Below, piece after piece: positions 1 to 5,255 of a DNA stretch of 6,373 bases. Source of the stretch: Leptolyngbyaceae cyanobacterium SM1_3_5 (GTDB taxonomy: Bacteria; Cyanobacteriota; Cyanobacteriia; Elainellales; Elainellaceae); contig JAAUTJ010000290.1 in NCBI GenBank assembly GCA_012031475.1, forward strand, positions 1 through 6,373. Direction: 5' to 3'. Each line of letters starts with the position of its first letter. The stretch's first letter is position 1. A program made the position numbers and the translations under genes. Below the pieces are notes generated by a model. That model was not told the DNA's origin. It searched no databases and saw nothing but the letters and a program-made list of their open reading frames with translations.

Positions 1-108
1 CGACAGACAATAGGCTAGCCTGTCGAGGCAAGCAGCGCTGGCCGACCAGCGAACGAAAAGGCGATCGGGCAAAGCTCGGAACGTGGGGCAAGGCACGACG
101 ATCCGGTG
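1..108 (-). other. Probable frameshifted continuation of the peptidase-like gene, cut by the window edge
   Basis: Read on the minus strand, the frame that passes through 15-224 gives TDTGSSCLAPRSELCPIAFS followed by a Pro-Ala-Leu-Leu-Ala-Ser stretch and a TAG. This loosely resembles the entry to an M23 domain in cyanobacterial proteins (hydrophobic FPLxVPAPITSxFGWR), with the TAG falling where the conserved Trp would be. The resemblance is weak and the stretch is only about 35 residues, so this is inference. It may be a decayed or mis-sequenced gene, or simply non-coding sequence after the stop at 109. Confidence 0.3.
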
Positions 109-747
109 TCAGTGGGCCGATAGCGGGCGCAGTTGCGGCAGGTGTGGTTGCGGCAGGTGCGGTTGCGATCGTCGTTGGTGCGGCAGGTGTGGTTGCGATC
201 GCGCCGCAGTGATTGCCCCTTCATTCAGCAGAGCGATCGCGGCGATTTTGGTTAGCGTTTCGGCCTGCATCGTGGCGGGCAGGGCGGGATGTTTCGCTGT
301 GCGTTGAGCCTGCTCAAAATTGCCTGCTTCGGCATAGCGTAGGGCAGCAGCCACCAGATTTTGCTGAAGCTGGGCGATTTTGGCAGCTTGGTCTCGCGCC
401 ACGATCGCGGCAAGATGGGCTTCAACTCGCTGCCTTGCCGCCTCCAGCCGAATCGTTTGCGCTGTGGGGGCAGGCACGGCTGGACTAGGCGCGGCAGGTG
501 CAGCCTCCGCAACAGGTGCAGCAGATGGCGTCACCGGGGGATCAGCGGATGGCGCATCAGCCGCCGTTGAGTTTGTTTCCGTTGGGTTTGTCTCGGCTTT
601 GCCGGGATCAGCATCAGCGGCAGAAGAAGGATCAATCCGAGGTGCGATCGATTCGGCAGCAAGCGATGAAAGCTGGCTGTCGAGAAGGGCAGCCGTCAGC
701 GCCACTGTTGTGACCCAGCGCCGCAGCGAGTGATGAGAACGCTTCAT
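109..747 (-). CDS. Secreted Ala/Pro-rich protein, probable N-terminal part of a cyanobacterial M23-type peptidase (frame broken)
   Basis: The chosen start is the ATG at 747, not the upstream in-frame start at 870. From 747 the protein opens with a signal peptide: basic MKRSHHSLRRW, a hydrophobic stretch at about residues 12-22, then a small-residue region ending SSLAAES. About 65 residues of Ala/Pro/Thr/Asp-rich linker follow. Next comes a charged, probably coiled-coil segment (RLEAARQRVEAHLAAIVARD) and a helical motif containing RYAEAGNFEQAQRTAKHPALP. From memory, that last motif precedes the M23 (LytM) domain in some cyanobacterial envelope peptidases; this assignment is inference. The open frame ends at 109 inside a 15-bp tandem repeat with an unlikely His/Gln/Pro-rich tail, while other frames there encode an Ala/Thr/Pro linker and then GSSCLAP. 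I therefore think the last 30 or so residues are a frameshift artefact and the gene continues past position 1. No catalytic M23 motif (HxxxD, HxH) is in the window. No good ribosome binding site is visible. Signal peptide confidence is high; function is uncertain. Confidence 0.6.
   Translation of the reverse strand: MKRSHHSLRRWVTTVALTAALLDSQLSSLAAESIAPRIDPSSAADADPGKAETNPTETNSTAADAPSADPPVTPSAAPVAEAAPAAPSPAVPAPTAQTIRLEAARQRVEAHLAAIVARDQAAKIAQLQQNLVAAALRYAEAGNFEQAQRTAKHPALPATMQAETLTKIAAIALLNEGAITAARSQPHLPHQRRSQPHLPQPHLPQLRPLSAH
132..206. repeat. Degenerate 15-bp tandem repeat, about five units
   Basis: Units of the type GTTGCGGCAGGTGTG start at 132, 147, 162, 177 and 192; units 132 and 147 differ at one base, and 162 and 192 carry GCGATC in place of GCGGCA. 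Fifteen is a multiple of three, so on the minus strand one frame reads as an Ala/Thr/Pro linker with a five-residue period (ATTPA-like). That is what a flexible linker between a signal-peptide region and an enzyme domain would look like. The annotated frame reads His/Gln/Pro instead, which suggests that an indel lies at the edge of the repeat. Confidence 0.65.
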
Positions 748-803
748 TGGCAAATGACACAAAATAAGGGCAGGGGGCGGGCAGCACAAGCAATCAGCCT
801 GCG

Positions 804-829
804 ATCGATTGACACTATCGATTGACACT
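804..829. repeat. Perfect 13-bp tandem direct repeat ATCGATTGACACT x2, possible operator
   Basis: ATCGATTGACACT occurs twice with no spacer, at 804-816 and 817-829. It lies 57-82 bases upstream of the minus-strand start at 747, where a regulator could bind the promoter of the secreted-protein gene. Each unit contains TTGACA, a consensus -35 box on the plus strand, but no -10 box follows at the right distance and no plus-strand gene begins there. The repeat itself is directly visible; a regulatory role is inference. Confidence 0.55.
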
Positions 830-1074
830 GTGTACAGCATCAGTTGCCAAACCAGTCTTACGCAGTTCAAGCAGTAGTATCCGGGTAAGTCGCCGCGATC
901 GCGCCAGCCAGACTGCGGCTTTCACTGAAATTTCAACTTAGCTTTACCAAAACTTTTGCAGGCTGCTCGTCAATCGTACTGACATCCGCTCCAGCCTACC
1001 CCGTTTCATCGCCCAAGCGATCGCCCTCACTCACAATTTCGACCAAAGTTGAACAGGTCGAGCGGGAGATCGAG

Positions 1075-1091
1075 CGATCGCTTTTCGATCG
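1075..1091. other. Small hairpin CGATCG-CTTTT-CGATCG
   Basis: Two copies of the self-complementary CGATCG flank a five-base loop. It lies about 30 bases past the stop of the acidic lipoprotein gene, so it could help terminate or stabilise that transcript. There is no T tract after it on the minus strand, and CGATCG is abundant in this genome because of HIP1, so chance is a real alternative. Confidence 0.25.
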
Positions 1092-1121
1092 GGCTGATGC
1101 GAATCCGGTTACTCGCAGCGA

Positions 1122-1322
1122 CTATCCTTCGTCTTCGTCTTCCTCTTCGTCTTCCTCTTCGTCCTCGACGCCGCCATCGTCGTCAGGAGCCGCTGCCGGA
1201 TTGTTTTGATTTGCAGGCGCTTCAACTTCGTCTTCTTCCTGTTCAGCGTTGCCGCCGCCACAGGCTACTACAGTGGTTGAAGCCAGTCCTAACAGCATGA
1301 GTAGGGCGATCGACTTTCGCAT
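1122..1322 (-). CDS. Small, extremely acidic lipoprotein (66 aa)
   Basis: The start is the ATG at 1322; the frame is open further up to 1439, but a Shine-Dalgarno AGGAG (1333-1337 on the complement) sits 10 bases before 1322 and the lipoprotein signal begins exactly there. Residues 1-20 are MRKSIALLMLLGLASTTVVA, followed by Cys21: a classic lipobox (V-V-A-C) for signal peptidase II and lipid attachment. The mature part is only about 46 residues. It starts CGGG, then an acidic stretch, a short Asn/Pro/Ala linker, and a C-terminal tail of almost only Asp and Glu from about residue 47. No enzymatic domain is present. A metal- or cation-binding or surface-charge role would fit the tail, but that is inference. 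The tail is encoded by GAA/GAC/GAG triplet repeats, so its length could vary between strains. I do not recognise a named family. Confidence 0.75.
   Translation of the reverse strand: MRKSIALLMLLGLASTTVVACGGGNAEQEEDEVEAPANQNNPAAAPDDDGGVEDEEEDEEEDEDEG
1127..1168. repeat. Triplet-rich repeat (TTCGTC/TTCCTC) encoding the Asp/Glu tail
   Basis: On the plus strand the sequence alternates TTC, GTC and CTC triplets, with a 12-base unit TTCGTCTTCCTC present twice in tandem and partial copies on either side. On the coding (minus) strand these are GAA, GAC and GAG codons. Repeats of this kind expand and contract by slippage while keeping the reading frame. Confidence 0.55.
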
Positions 1323-1332
1323 GATTCTGTTG

Positions 1333-1337
1333 CTCCT
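1333..1337 (-). promoter_or_regulatory. Shine-Dalgarno AGGAG of the acidic lipoprotein
   Basis: On the minus strand, TAGGAGCAACAGAATCATG places AGGAG 10 bases before the ATG at 1322. It decides the start in favour of the short lipoprotein over the in-frame extension to 1439. Confidence 0.65.
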
Positions 1338-1492
1338 ATTTGCACAATGTTCCGCCAAGCACCCGCTAGGATTTGACCTCGCCAGGATTTGGACTTGGCA
1401 GTCGTCCCAGCAGTGACAAGCAGGTTTTCTGTTCGACAATTTTACGGGATTGTCTAGAGGCGATACGCCGAAGTTTAGCGAAATCGCTCTTT

Positions 1493-1518
1493 AGAGAGAG
1501 TTTGAAGAGAGAGTTTGA
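1493..1518. repeat. Perfect 13-bp tandem direct repeat AGAGAGAGTTTGA x2
   Basis: AGAGAGAGTTTGA is duplicated exactly at 1493-1505 and 1506-1518. Thirteen is not a multiple of three, so a recent duplication here would disrupt a coding frame. This argues that sequence upstream of about 1518 is not part of a conserved protein. The purine-rich units could act as ribosome binding sequence for the ORF that follows. The second copy runs into AGAGTTTGATCC, which matches the 5' end of 16S rRNA by chance. Confidence 0.6.
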
Positions 1519-1756
1519 TCCGCAACTTTGCTCAGCGCGATCGCCAGCAATTCTCATATCGCTTCTATTGCTTGCTGTCTACTCATTGACTGGGATTAGC
1601 AGTTTGGCACATTATTTCTACGGAGCAATGACAAATTTTTCACTCAAGATGCATCTAATCTGGACAAATGGGTTAATTGGATTTGCGATCCTAGGATTTA
1701 TAGTTTGGTCAAGCTTGAGCTTGAATAAGTTAAGCAAACCAGACACTATGCATTGA
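1502..1756 (+). CDS. Hypothetical small membrane protein (doubtful)
   Basis: The frame is open from 1373 to 1756, but I prefer a start near the TTG at 1502 (about 84 residues), after the purine-rich AGAGAGAG, because the region further upstream looks random. Two hydrophobic segments are visible: ILISLLLLAVYSLTGISS, and after a short loop a second one containing IWTNGLIGFAILGFIVW, followed by a polar tail with Lys residues. The gene would end 30 bases before mtnP on the same strand. Against it being real: the start is weak, the base composition is lower in GC than its neighbours, the codons include rare ATA, and T-rich sequence gives hydrophobic translations by chance. I do not recognise a family. 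It could equally be the mtnP leader region or a decayed gene. Confidence 0.35.
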   Translation: MKREFDPQLCSARSPAILISLLLLAVYSLTGISSLAHYFYGAMTNFSLKMHLIWTNGLIGFAILGFIVWSSLSLNKLSKPDTMH

Positions 1757-1786
1757 TAATAATGAGTGAGTAGATGCATTAGATTT

Positions 1787-2658
1787 ATGACAACAGCAAA
1801 AATTGGCATCATTGGCGGCAGCGGACTTTACAAAATGGAAGCCTTGAAGGAGGTGCAGGAAGTGGCGATCGAAACGCCCTTCGGCAGACCTTCAGACGCA
1901 ATTATTTTAGGCAAATTGGATGATGTGCCTGTTGCATTTCTGGCGCGACATGGACGCAATCACACACTTTCGCCCTCCGAATTGCCGTTTCGCGCCAACA
2001 TCTACGCGATGAAAAGCTTGGGCGTCGAATATTTGATTTCGGCGTCGGCTGTCGGCTCGCTCAAAGAAGCAGCAAAGCCGCTGGATATGGTCGTTCCCGA
2101 TCAGTTTATCGATCGCACCAAAACAGAGTCTCGACCTTTTTTGGGGAAGGATTGATCGCGCATATTGCCTTTGGCGATCCGGTTTGCCCGAAGCTGGCAG
2201 CGGTTTTGGGGGAGGCGATCGCCAGCCTCAATTTTCCTGACGTGACGCTACATCGTGGCGGAACTTATGTTTGCATGGAAGGACCCGCTTTTTCGACAAA
2301 AGCAGAATCCAATCTCTACCGCAGTTGGGGCGCAACGATCATCGGCATGACCAATTTGCCGGAAGCAAAACTTGCCCGCGAAGCTGAGATTGCCTATGCG
2401 ACTTTGGCACTGGTTACGGATTACGACTGCTGGCATCCTGACCACGACAGCGTCACGGTGGAAATGGTGATCGGTAACTTGCAAAAAAACGCCGTCAACG
2501 CGCAGCGCGTCATTCAGGAAACCGTCCGAAAACTGAGTGAAAATCCGTTTGTTTCAGATGCCCATTCTGCTTTGAAATACGCCATTATTACACCACTTGA
2601 TAAAGCGCCCAACGTGACAAAAACGAAGCTGCAACTGCTTTTGAGAAAGTATTTGTAG
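1787..2658 (+). CDS. mtnP: S-methyl-5'-thioadenosine phosphorylase (frame broken near 2137)
   Basis: MtnP cleaves methylthioadenosine with phosphate to adenine and 5-methylthioribose-1-phosphate, the cytoplasmic entry to methionine salvage after polyamine or ethylene-type metabolism. The start is the ATG at 1787; the GTG at 1766 adds seven residues with no support. Visible family motifs are IGIIGGSGLY (about residues 6-15), the phosphate-binding FLARHGRNH (51-59), SPSELPFRANIYA, SASAVGSL, GGTYVCMEGPAFSTKAES, the signature GMTNLPEAKLAREAEI, and VTDYDCWH, whose Asp residues contact the purine. Restored, the protein is about 290 residues, the usual length for the family. The frame breaks in CGACCTTTTTTGGGGAAGG: upstream reading stops at the TGA at 2153-2155, while GEGLIAHIAFGDP continues in the -1 frame. 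One missing base restores the exact family spacing between DRTK and FGEG. Identity is nearly certain; whether the break is real is not. Confidence 0.93.
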
Positions 2659-2669
2659 GGCGATCGCCC
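2658..2669. repeat. Perfect 12-bp palindrome GGGCGATCGCCC (extended HIP1) at the mtnP stop
   Basis: The palindrome begins with the last base of the mtnP stop codon and extends HIP1 by two bases on each side. HIP1 is a widely dispersed cyanobacterial octamer, linked to DNA methylation and of uncertain function. It could form a short cruciform, but no T tract follows, so I do not call a terminator. Confidence 0.6.
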
Positions 2670-2863
2670 TGCCAAAGCTTGGAACTGAACTAATCAGCAG
2701 ACTGTGCTAGGGTTGTCACCCGTTTGAATGAGTTTTTGCTGTCAGCTTTGGAACTTTCCGGGCGGTGTTGAGACGGGTGCAAGATCTCAAACAGCCTAAA
2801 TTTCGTCAGTTGCGATCGTTATGATCGATTGATATTCGCTGCTTTATTGTTCATTCGGAATTT

Positions 2864-2867
2864 GGAG
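2864..2867 (+). promoter_or_regulatory. Shine-Dalgarno GGAG of the CHAT gene
   Basis: GGAG lies 11 bases before the ATG at 2879. The alternative in-frame TTG at 2870 would be only two bases from it, so this site decides for 2879. Confidence 0.45.
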
Positions 2868-2878
2868 CGTTGCATCTG

Positions 2879-4240
2879 ATGAAGCACTTTTTCCGATCGA
2901 GCCTGCTGTTTGTTTTTGCGATCGGCTGTGTCTTGCTGTTCTTGCTGCCCACTGTCGGACAGACCCCGCCTGAATCTGCACCCCTTTCCAGCTTGCGAAT
3001 TGATCCGGCGCGGCTGAGTGCAACGCTCGATCGTGGCGATGTGGCGGACGCCGTGCAGCAGCTTGAACAAGGCTGGAAAGTGCAGTTTGACGACTATTAT
3101 CAGCGGCAAATGGCGCTGTCGCTGCTGTCGCCCGATCAGATTGTGCAGAGTTTGCGACAGAGTCAGCAAATCACAGGCAAGCGATCGGCCTTGATCTATG
3201 CGATCGCGCTGCCCACTCAGCTTGAAGTACTGCTGCTGTCGCCGGACGGACAGCCGAGGCACGATCGCCATTTGGTCAATGCCTCAGAAGTGCAGGCAAC
3301 AGCAGCGGCACTGAAATCCAGCTTGGTGAACGTGACCGCCCGACCCCAAGCTTATCTGCCTGCCGCCCAGCAGCTTTATCAGTGGTTGATTGCACCGTTT
3401 GCAGCAGAACTGCAACGCCAACAAATTGACAGCCTGATTTTCTGTGTAGGTGGCGGGTTACGCAGCGTCCCGATCGCCGCTTTGCACGACGGCAGCAAGT
3501 TCCTGATCGAAACCTACAGCGTCAGCTTGATTCCCGCCTTTAGCCTGCTCGATCGCCGTCCCGCTCGGCTGGATGGTTTGCGCGTGTTGGCAATGGGTGC
3601 GTCTGAGTTTGAGCAGGAAAGTCCGCCTGCCCGCTGTGCCGATCGAACTGGGGGCGATCGCGCAGTTGTGGCCGACCGAGGTGCGGCTAAATGAGCAGTT
3701 CACGGTCGGGCAACTGCGGCAGCAGCGATCGATCTATCCCTACGGCATTGTGCATCTTGCCACTCATGCCGCCTTTGAACCCGGAGCAGTGCAAAATTCC
3801 TACATTCGCTTTTGGGATCGCCCCTTGCGGCTCGATCGGCTTCGCGATTTGCAACTGCTCCAGCCTGTAGTGCAGCTTTTAGTGCTGAGCGCTTGCCGGA
3901 CGGCGCTTGGCGATCCGAACGTGGAGTTGGGATTTGCAGGGTTGGCCGTACAGTCCGGCGCAAAAGCGGCAGTCGCAAGCTGGTGGAGTATTTCCGATGC
4001 GGCGACATTAGTGATGATGATTGATTCTATCAGCAGCTAAAAACCGCTGCGACCAAAGCTGAAGCGCTGCGGCAAACGCAACTGGCGCTGCTGCAAAATC
4101 AGCTTCACTTCAGCAGTGCCACGATTCAGCAGGCGATGCGCGGCATCGAACTTCCCCAGCGCGTGGAAGAATCGATCGCAGGTGACTTGTCGCATCCCTA
4201 CTACTGGGCAGGCTTCACGCTGATCGGCAATCCCTGGTAG
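2879..4240 (+). CDS. CHAT-domain (caspase-like) protein with N-terminal signal/anchor; two frame breaks
   Basis: CHAT domains are caspase/separase-fold cysteine peptidases named after cyanobacterial HetF. Restoring the frame gives about 453 residues. Residues 1-30 (basic MKHFFRSS, then a long hydrophobic run ending LLPTVGQ) are a signal peptide or membrane anchor. About 60 residues of helix follow (DVADAVQQLEQGWKVQFDDY), then the CHAT core from SALIYAIALPTQLEVLLLSP. Core motifs are LRSVPIAALHDG, HLATHAAF with the probable catalytic His at about residue 296, LVLSACRTALGD with the catalytic Cys at about 339, and the terminal PYYWAGFTLIGNPW typical of the fold. No TPRs are present, unlike many CHAT proteins. 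An extra C in CCGCCTG near 3626-3627 moves the frame by +1. A missing base near 4024-4025 (ATTGA|TTCTATCAGCAG) returns it to the original frame, so FYQQLK is read on to the stop at 4238-4240. Substrate and partners are unknown. Confidence 0.88.
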
Positions 4241-4343
4241 GAACAGCCGCCCTGCTCAATCCCTTTCTTCTAGAGGCTGAGGGGAAAAGCCCGAACCGTA
4301 GTCAAACCATTTTTCATTCACCTCACCTCACGGTTTAATTTCC
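4241..4343. other. Short spacer before the permease gene
   Basis: It holds a weak inverted repeat AACCGT/ACGGTT with a loop of about 35 bases and the small direct repeat ACCTC-ACCTCAC. I find no convincing terminator, promoter or Shine-Dalgarno; the permease start has only TTTAATTTCC before its ATG. The permease could be cotranscribed with the CHAT gene, about 100 bases upstream on the same strand. Confidence 0.35.
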
Positions 4344-5117
4344 ATGATCGATTTGCTTTTAGCCGAATGGCGACGCAACTGGACGCAATTTATTCGCTAC
4401 CCGATCGAAGCGATCGGCGGCATTTTGATCACCACGATCGTCTTTTACGGGCTGTTTCTCAGCGCGGGCTACATTGCCGGATCTGCGTTTCAAGTGGGCG
4501 ATCGACTGGATGCGATCGTCGTGGGTTACGTCTTGTGGACACTGGTGATTTTCATCATCAGTGACATTTCGCTTGGCCTTCAGGTCGAAGCGCAGACGGG
4601 AACGCTGGAGCAGGTGTTTTTGTCACCGTTTGGAGCGCCGCGCGTGTTTTTGGCGCGAGCGATCGCCAGCCTCGGCTTGCGACTCCTGGTGATCGCAACG
4701 ATTTTGCTGATCATTTTGGGACTGACCGGAAGCCGCTTGAACTTTCCGCCGACGCTGATTTTTCCGCTCGTCAGCATGATTTTGGCGGCTTATGGCTTGG
4801 CGTTCATCATTGGGTCGTGTGCTTTGCTGTTCAAGCAGATTCAGCAGCTTTTGGGCTTGTTTCAGTTTGTGCTGCTGTTTTTGCTGGCAACGCCGACTGA
4901 AACCTGGACGGGCACGGCTCGCCTGTTGAGCCGTTTGCTGCCGATGATTCCCAGTGCCGATTTGCTGCGCGATTTGATGGCAAAGCAGGCGGCGATCGAT
5001 CCGCAAAACGTCCTGATCGCATTTGCCAACGGACTCGCCTACTTTGCGATCGGGCTGGCGATTTTCCGCTGGGCAGAGCAGCGAGCCAAACAGCGCGGCT
5101 TGCTGGGCGGCTACTAG
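4344..5117 (+). CDS. ABC-2 type transporter permease subunit
   Basis: This is the membrane half of an ABC exporter, 257 residues and intact, the only long gene here without a frame break. About six membrane segments are visible: near residues 22-45 (GGILITTIVFYGLFL), 57-78 (IVVGYVLWTLVIFII), 105-128 (LRLLVIATILLIILGL), 137-163 (FPLVSMILAAYGLAFIIG), 168-186 (LGLFQFVLLFLLA) and 222-243 (ANGLAYFAIGLAIF). The cytoplasmic loop after the second helix carries EAQTGTLEQVFLSPFGAPRV, the conserved coupling-region motif of the ABC-2 membrane family. The protein ends RAKQRGLLGGY. No ATPase gene lies in the window on either side, so the partner is encoded elsewhere. Substrate cannot be deduced; DrrB- and NodJ-like relatives export drugs, lipids or polysaccharides. 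The first codons after ATG (MIDLLLAEWRRNW) fit a short cytoplasmic N terminus, which supports the start. Confidence 0.9.
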   Translation: MIDLLLAEWRRNWTQFIRYPIEAIGGILITTIVFYGLFLSAGYIAGSAFQVGDRLDAIVVGYVLWTLVIFIISDISLGLQVEAQTGTLEQVFLSPFGAPRVFLARAIASLGLRLLVIATILLIILGLTGSRLNFPPTLIFPLVSMILAAYGLAFIIGSCALLFKQIQQLLGLFQFVLLFLLATPTETWTGTARLLSRLLPMIPSADLLRDLMAKQAAIDPQNVLIAFANGLAYFAIGLAIFRWAEQRAKQRGLLGGY

Positions 5118-5133
5118 GCAGTGTTTTAAAACT

Positions 5134-5174
5134 CTCGGAAAGCCCTCCCTCCCAATTCTGGTGGGCTTCCGGAG
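5134..5174. terminator. GC-rich hairpin, possible bidirectional terminator
   Basis: CTCGGAAAGCCC (5134-5145) pairs with GGGCTTCCGGAG (5163-5174), with one bulged base on each side, around a 17-base loop. It starts 16 bases after the permease stop. No run of T follows directly, so it is not a textbook intrinsic terminator, but it is a strong stem at the end of a gene. Confidence 0.45.
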
Positions 5175-5179
5175 TCCTC

Positions 5180-5211
5180 AAAGTCCCCTAGAATTGGGGG
5201 ATTTAGGGGGC
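5180..5211. repeat. Cyanobacterial interspersed hairpin repeat (TCCCC...GGGGA type)
   Basis: TCCCCTAGAATTGGGGGA (5184-5201) is a near-perfect palindrome with five Watson-Crick pairs at its base plus wobble pairs, inside AAAGTCCCC and GATTTAGGGGGC. Closely similar sequences are common in intergenic regions of filamentous cyanobacteria (recognition from general knowledge, not a search). Confidence 0.6.
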
Positions 5212-5255
5212 AAAAGGGGTCAGCAACAAACCGATCAAGCGCTTTAAAGCACGCC

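Larger units (their letters stand above)
748..1121. other. Non-coding spacer between two minus-strand genes
   Basis: I see no convincing gene here. The minus-strand frame upstream of 747 stays open to 870 but has no signal for an earlier start, and the signal peptide begins at 747. The stretch holds a perfect 13-bp tandem repeat (804-829), several HIP1 sites and a small CGATCG hairpin (1075-1091). It should contain the promoter of the gene starting at 747 and the 3' end of the lipoprotein transcript, but I cannot point to a convincing -10/-35 pair. Confidence 0.5.
5121..5252. repeat. Compact inverted-repeat element, MITE-like, between convergent genes
   Basis: GTGTTTTAAAAC begins at 5121 and its near inverse GCTTTAAAGCAC ends at 5252; read as terminal inverted repeats they match at 10 of 12 bases (GTGYTTTAAARC). 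Between them sit a GC-rich hairpin (5134-5174) and a TCCCC...GGGGA hairpin (5184-5201). The latter, with its flanking AAAGTCCCC and GATTTAGGGGGC, is a kind of sequence I know as recurrent between cyanobacterial genes. No ORF is present. The boundaries are inferred; no clear target-site duplication is seen. It may work as a bidirectional transcription barrier, because the permease and dehydrogenase genes converge on it. Confidence 0.5.

Noticed and set aside
132..206. Regularly spaced repeats that could suggest a CRISPR array
   Set aside because: The units are 15 bp, adjacent and without unique spacers, and they lie in a coding linker.
809..827. Two TTGACA boxes read as plus-strand -35 elements
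   Set aside because: No -10 element lies 16-18 bases downstream and no plus-strand gene follows.
1508..1521. AGAGTTTGATCC, identical to the 5' end of bacterial 16S rRNA genes, followed by a nearby GCTCAG
   Set aside because: The match is only about 12 bases and the sequence after it is not rRNA; it arises from the tandem repeat and is coincidence.
1721..1760. Promoter for mtnP (TTGAAT and GATAAT-like boxes)
   Set aside because: The spacing is 28 bases, too long for a sigma-70 type promoter; alternative pairings match the consensus poorly.
1618..1812. Minus-strand hydrophobic ORF overlapping the mtnP start
   Set aside because: It covers the first codons of mtnP in antisense and its hydrophobicity follows from A/T-rich sequence.
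2819..3271. 150-residue minus-strand ORF opposite the CHAT gene start
   Set aside because: Its Gln/Arg-rich composition is the shadow of the plus-strand gene, which has a signal peptide and family motifs.
3573..4040. Separate second CHAT-like gene starting at 3573
   Set aside because: Its first 17 or so residues are shadow sequence of the upstream frame; similarity joins smoothly to the upstream ORF near 3626, so it is one gene with an inserted base.
4623..5181. Two long minus-strand ORFs opposite the permease (4623-5006 and 4831-5181)
   Set aside because: Arg/Gln/Ser-rich antisense translations of a clear ABC-2 permease; no start signal and no recognisable motif.
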